This document shows positions 5,325-8,021 of a stretch of 8,021 nt of DNA, one piece after another. Position 1 is the first letter of the stretch, and the number at the start of each line of letters is the position of its first letter. This DNA is from an uncultured Clostridia bacterium (lineage in GTDB: Bacteria; Bacillota; Clostridia; Oscillospirales; Acutalibacteraceae), in NCBI GenBank assembly GCA_947302895.1, contig CAMYWU010000059.1, forward strand, positions 1 through 8,021. The letters are read 5' to 3'. Under the pieces are notes generated by a model. That model was not told the DNA's origin. It was given only the letters and a program-made list of their open reading frames with translations, and did not search any database. Made by a program: the position numbers and the translations under genes.

Positions 5325-6020
5325 TCAGTTATCAAAATACATTGAATATTCAATATCGCTTGCCATTGAAAAAGCACCGTCAGTGCCAACAATAATATGG
5401 TCGTTAACATTGGTTTTAACCTTGCGGCAAAGATTGATAATTTCAAGAGTAAAACCAATATCTGAGTTAGAGGGTCTGTTTTTTCCGCTGGGATGATTGT
5501 ACGCAAGAATTATGTTTGAAGCAGTGTCCTTAAAAACGCACTCCAACACTTTGTAGGGCTCAACGCTTGCAGCGCTTGAGCTGCCCTGCGAAACATCGTT
5601 AACCGCAATAACATTAAGGCTGTTATCAAGGGTTATAACAATAACCTTTTCCCTTGTCTGCCCCGAAAGCTCGTTTTCAACGAATTTCATTGATTTAGCC
5701 GAAGAGTCGAGCTTCTTTATATTCTTGTTTTTGTTCTTGTCGATTCTGATTTCGATATTGTGAAAAAGATTAATAAGGATTGCGGTGTTTTCGCCAACTC
5801 CTTCAACCTTCATCAGCTCTTTAACATCCGCATCAAAAACAGCCTCAAGAGTTCCGAAGCGATTAATTAGGGCATATGAAATTTCTTTAACATCTTTTCT
5901 CGGGATTGCGTAGAAAAGCAATAGCTCCAAAACGTTTGAATCGCTCATTGAATCAAAGGAGTTTTTGAGATATGCTTTGCGAACTCTTTCCCTGTGGTGC
6001 TCTCTGTTTAACTCAGGCAT
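5325..6020 (-). CDS. radC: RadC-family JAB/MPN-domain protein with an altered metal site
   Basis: The protein has 231 residues, close to the usual 225. The N-terminal half carries a helix-hairpin-helix-like segment (VEGVGENTA, 72-80). The C-terminal half is the RadC JAB domain: SGQTREKVIVITLD (119-132, E124 as the likely JAMM glutamate), ILAYNHPSG (171-179), PSNSD (D187) and DHIIVG (207-212). In typical RadC the core reads HNHPSG; here the first histidine is Y174, and the upstream HPRE is EPYK (154-157). H176, E124 and D187 remain. Despite the name, a repair role for RadC is not established; relatives occur on mobile elements. ATG 6020 has GAGG six bases upstream. It is the last gene of the operon, 11 bases after the DUF4250 stop. 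Family assignment is sure; catalytic competence is doubtful. Confidence 0.9.
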   Translation of the reverse strand: MPELNREHHRERVRKAYLKNSFDSMSDSNVLELLLFYAIPRKDVKEISYALINRFGTLEAVFDADVKELMKVEGVGENTAILINLFHNIEIRIDKNKNKNIKKLDSSAKSMKFVENELSGQTREKVIVITLDNSLNVIAVNDVSQGSSSAASVEPYKVLECVFKDTASNIILAYNHPSGKNRPSNSDIGFTLEIINLCRKVKTNVNDHIIVGTDGAFSMASDIEYSMYFDN

Positions 6021-6031
6021 AATAACCTCGA

Positions 6032-6208
6032 TTATCTGAAACTGTTTGTGCTTTCATCATATTCAAAGCCTGCCGAGGCAAGCTTTTCTTCTATTTCTTC
6101 TCTGCTCTCGCCCATATCCTCGCAAAGCGCATCAAGGGATGAATAGCTGTCCCTGAGCTTCATATTGATAACGCCAAGAAGGATAAACGCATCCTGGGGT
6201 AATGCCAT
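6032..6208 (-). CDS. DUF4250-family small protein
   Basis: This 58-residue protein begins MALPQDAFILLGVINMKLRD and continues with SYSSLDALCEDMG (21-33), SREEIEEKLASAGFEYD (35-51) and a short polar tail. The opening (proline-aspartate, then IL-L--IN-KLRD), the YSSLDALC block and the final GFEYDE pattern match DUF4250, a family of about 60 residues of unknown function common in Clostridia. I make this match from memory of the family. It is acidic, without signal peptide or membrane segment, and probably forms a small helical fold. ATG 6208 lies three bases after the GH2 stop and has AGAGG six to seven bases upstream, inside the last GH2 codons, so coupling with the gene before it is likely. radC follows after 11 bases. 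No function can be given. Confidence 0.85.
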   Translation of the reverse strand: MALPQDAFILLGVINMKLRDSYSSLDALCEDMGESREEIEEKLASAGFEYDESTNSFR

Positions 6209-6211
6209 AAT

Positions 6212-7954
6212 CTACCTCTTATAATTAAAATCGGGAATGCCTTCCCATCTGTTTTTAAAATAGTGCGCCGCAAGCTTCGGACGGCGGTCCCTGGTGAAAA
6301 TACCCTTTTTGTTTCCGTCAACCCTCATTGTTCCCTGAACGGTCTGGAAATCCGCAAAATTCCAGGCTTGCTCGCCAACAACGAAAGGATATTTATCAAG
6401 AACTTCATTCATCGCTTTATAGTATTCAAGCTGAAATTCTTCGCTGAACATTGTTGAAGCGGCGCTGTGAATTCCCGAAACTGCGTCTGCGCCGTATTCG
6501 GTTATCATAAGCGGTTTTTTAAAGCTTTCAAAATGCTTCATTTCCTCGTTCATTGCCTGCTTTGCCGCATCTAAATCGCCGGGGAAAATATACCATCCAT
6601 AATAGCGGTTTATGCAAATAACATCCATAGCCGCTGCAACCCTGTCTTTAACATAATCATTGTTGCATACAACGGTTGTAACAGGTCTGCTCTGGGGGTC
6701 GCATTTATGGGCAAGCTCATAAAGCGGCATAAAATAATCATATGCTTTTTCGCTTACTGAGTCGGGCTCGTTTGCAAGCGACCACATAACAATGCAGGGA
6801 TGATTTTTATCCCTGTTAATCATATCGGCTAAAACCTGTTTGTGATATTCAAAGGTTTTATCGTAGCTTTTATCATTCAAGCCGACTGCGGGCGCTTCGG
6901 CGATAACTGCTATTCCCTCTTCATCGCAAAGGTTTAGCATTTCCTCGCTATATGGATAATGGGAGGTTCTGAATGAATTTGCATTAATCCATTTCATAAG
7001 CGAAATATCCTTAACATTCAGCGCCTCATCAATTCCCCTGCCGTGGGTTTCGCTGTCCTCATGCTTGCCGAAGCCTTTGAAATAGAAGGGCTTGCCGTTA
7101 ATTAGGAAGCTATCTCCCTGTGTTTTAACCTCTCTGAAAGCAAATTTCTGATAATAGCAATCGTTTTCAAGGCGAACCCTTGCGGTATATAAAAATGGCT
7201 TGCCAATTTCCCATAAAACAGGGCTTTCAACATATAAATCCTCGCCTGCAAAGCCGCTTGCAAGAATTTCATCGCCGCTTAAAATATCAATTTTCGCTCT
7301 TTCGCCGCAGGAGGTTTTTGCATCAACCCTAACCCTGCCGCTGATATCGGCGCAAACAGTTATATCCTGAATATAGCTTTCATCGGTTGTGTATATGCAA
7401 ACGCTTCGGTTTATTCCGCAGTAGTTAAAGAAATCAAAATTAGGATAGTTTTTATTCTTAAGCACTGTTTTTTTAACGCTTTCAAAATCGGGAAGCGAGG
7501 AGGAAAACATAGCGTGGTTCGTTTCATTTCCAACGGGAAGGGTTGAATAGTTTATTCTGTTATCAACCGCAACGCACAGCAGATTATCAACAGGCTTAAT
7601 ATCGTTTTGTATTTCAACTTCGAACGGAAGAAAACCGCCGCGGTGGCGAATAAGCTCTTTTCCGTTTAAATAAACAATACAGCTATGCGCAACTGCTCCG
7701 AAGCGCAAAACCGTTCTTTTGCCTGCTTCAATCGGAAGCGAAAAGCGTTTTTGATAATATGCCCAGCCATAGTGCTCATAAAATCTTTTATCAGCCTTCT
7801 GGTCGTTAAAAGATGCAGGAACATAAAGCCTTTCGGGATTTTTCAAAGGCTCCCTTAGGCATTGCTCATCAAGCTCTTCGCCGCCAAGCAAAAAGCTCCA
7901 TATTCCGTCAAGGCTTATTTTAAGCCTTTTTTCATTTAACTGCGGATATAACAT
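6212..7954 (-). CDS. uidA: Glycoside hydrolase family 2, beta-glucuronidase type
   Basis: The protein has 580 residues, slightly shorter than E. coli UidA (603). No signal peptide is seen, so it is probably cytoplasmic. The GH2 order is present: sugar-binding jelly-roll domain (about 1-190), immunoglobulin-like domain (about 190-280) and TIM barrel (about 281-580). NGKPFYFKGFGKHED (286-300) opens the barrel. WSLANEPD (391-398) gives the acid/base E396, and MITEYGAD (483-490) gives the nucleophile E486. WNFADF (531-536) and GNKKG (547-551) complete the site; N548 and K550 form the N-x-K pair that binds the glucuronate carboxylate, which argues for glucuronidase over galactosidase. Between AVGL and RDKNHP it is about 19 residues shorter than the E. 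coli enzyme (recalled), so loop 1 seems absent. ATG 7954 follows AAAAGGTGAT. It is the first gene of the operon. The substrate is inferred. Confidence 0.93.
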   Translation of the reverse strand: MLYPQLNEKRLKISLDGIWSFLLGGEELDEQCLREPLKNPERLYVPASFNDQKADKRFYEHYGWAYYQKRFSLPIEAGKRTVLRFGAVAHSCIVYLNGKELIRHRGGFLPFEVEIQNDIKPVDNLLCVAVDNRINYSTLPVGNETNHAMFSSSLPDFESVKKTVLKNKNYPNFDFFNYCGINRSVCIYTTDESYIQDITVCADISGRVRVDAKTSCGERAKIDILSGDEILASGFAGEDLYVESPVLWEIGKPFLYTARVRLENDCYYQKFAFREVKTQGDSFLINGKPFYFKGFGKHEDSETHGRGIDEALNVKDISLMKWINANSFRTSHYPYSEEMLNLCDEEGIAVIAEAPAVGLNDKSYDKTFEYHKQVLADMINRDKNHPCIVMWSLANEPDSVSEKAYDYFMPLYELAHKCDPQSRPVTTVVCNNDYVKDRVAAAMDVICINRYYGWYIFPGDLDAAKQAMNEEMKHFESFKKPLMITEYGADAVSGIHSAASTMFSEEFQLEYYKAMNEVLDKYPFVVGEQAWNFADFQTVQGTMRVDGNKKGIFTRDRRPKLAAHYFKNRWEGIPDFNYKR

Positions 7955-8021
7955 ATTATCACCTTTTCAAATTGTGATTTATCGGGGAGTCGTAAATGAC
8001 ACAGGGGGACACACCGTCTGC
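7955..8021. other. GH2 operon leader and edge of a repeat-like sequence
   Basis: The first bases upstream of the GH2 gene hold its ribosome site (AGGTGA on the minus strand, four bases before ATG). I see no convincing promoter in the 67 bases available; it may lie beyond the edge. From about 7997 the sequence becomes G/C-rich (TGACACAGGGGGACACACCG). It resembles, from memory, the arms of dispersed palindromic elements in Clostridia. Only one arm is visible, so this cannot be confirmed. Confidence 0.3.

Noticed and set aside
1..8021. CRISPR array, transposase, phage, toxin-antitoxin or other defence genes
   Set aside because: No regularly spaced repeats and no matching protein motifs on either strand. 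RadC can occur on mobile elements but here it is in an ordinary operon.
1..8021. tRNA or rRNA genes
   Set aside because: No cloverleaf with a TTC-type T-loop, and no rRNA-like conserved stretch in the intergenic regions.

Overview
The window reads as ordinary chromosome from a low-to-medium G+C, gut-type Firmicute of the class Clostridia. The reasons are the strong Shine-Dalgarno sites, AT-rich spacers with sigma-A-like promoters, a Clostridia-typical DUF4250 small protein, a WalJ (YycJ)-RlmH gene pair, a short L-aspartate oxidase, and a beta-glucuronidase-type glycoside hydrolase of the kind common in intestinal bacteria. An Oscillospirales or Lachnospirales member would fit, but no marker here fixes the genus.

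Layout. Positions 1-67 are intergenic and hold a short G/C-rich hairpin that looks like part of a dispersed repeat. Positions 68-2222 (minus strand) are a two-gene operon for the start of NAD synthesis: nadB (L-aspartate oxidase) followed by an overlapping nadC (quinolinate phosphoribosyltransferase). nadA, needed between the two steps, is not in the window. Positions 2223-2640 are a 418-base AT-rich divergent regulatory region. It carries a good nadB promoter, an extended -10 promoter for murA with a perfect inverted repeat at its start site, and a possible distal promoter. That distal promoter overlaps an 11-base-spaced direct repeat matching the WalR/PhoP-type response-regulator box. A nested inverted repeat of about 92 bases follows, ending in a T-run. 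This is the least explained part of the window.

On the plus strand, murA (first committed step of peptidoglycan synthesis) ends in an intrinsic terminator. It is followed by walJ (metallo-beta-lactamase-fold nuclease family) and rlmH (23S rRNA pseudouridine-1915 methyltransferase), coupled by an ATGA overlap. The last codons of rlmH form the left arm of a 17-bp perfect hairpin that should end transcription from both directions.

On the minus strand, converging on that hairpin, is a tight three-gene operon read from 7954 to 5325. It encodes a GH2 beta-glucuronidase-type enzyme, a 58-residue DUF4250 protein (6032-6208) and a RadC/JAB-domain protein in which one expected metal-binding histidine is a tyrosine. 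Positions 7955-8021 hold the operon's leader and the edge of another repeat-like sequence.

There is no sign of a phage, transposase, CRISPR array, defence system or biosynthetic cluster. The most testable observations are the leader structures between nadB and murA, the altered RadC active site, and the terminator built into the rlmH 3' end at the site equivalent to the staphylococcal SCC attachment site.
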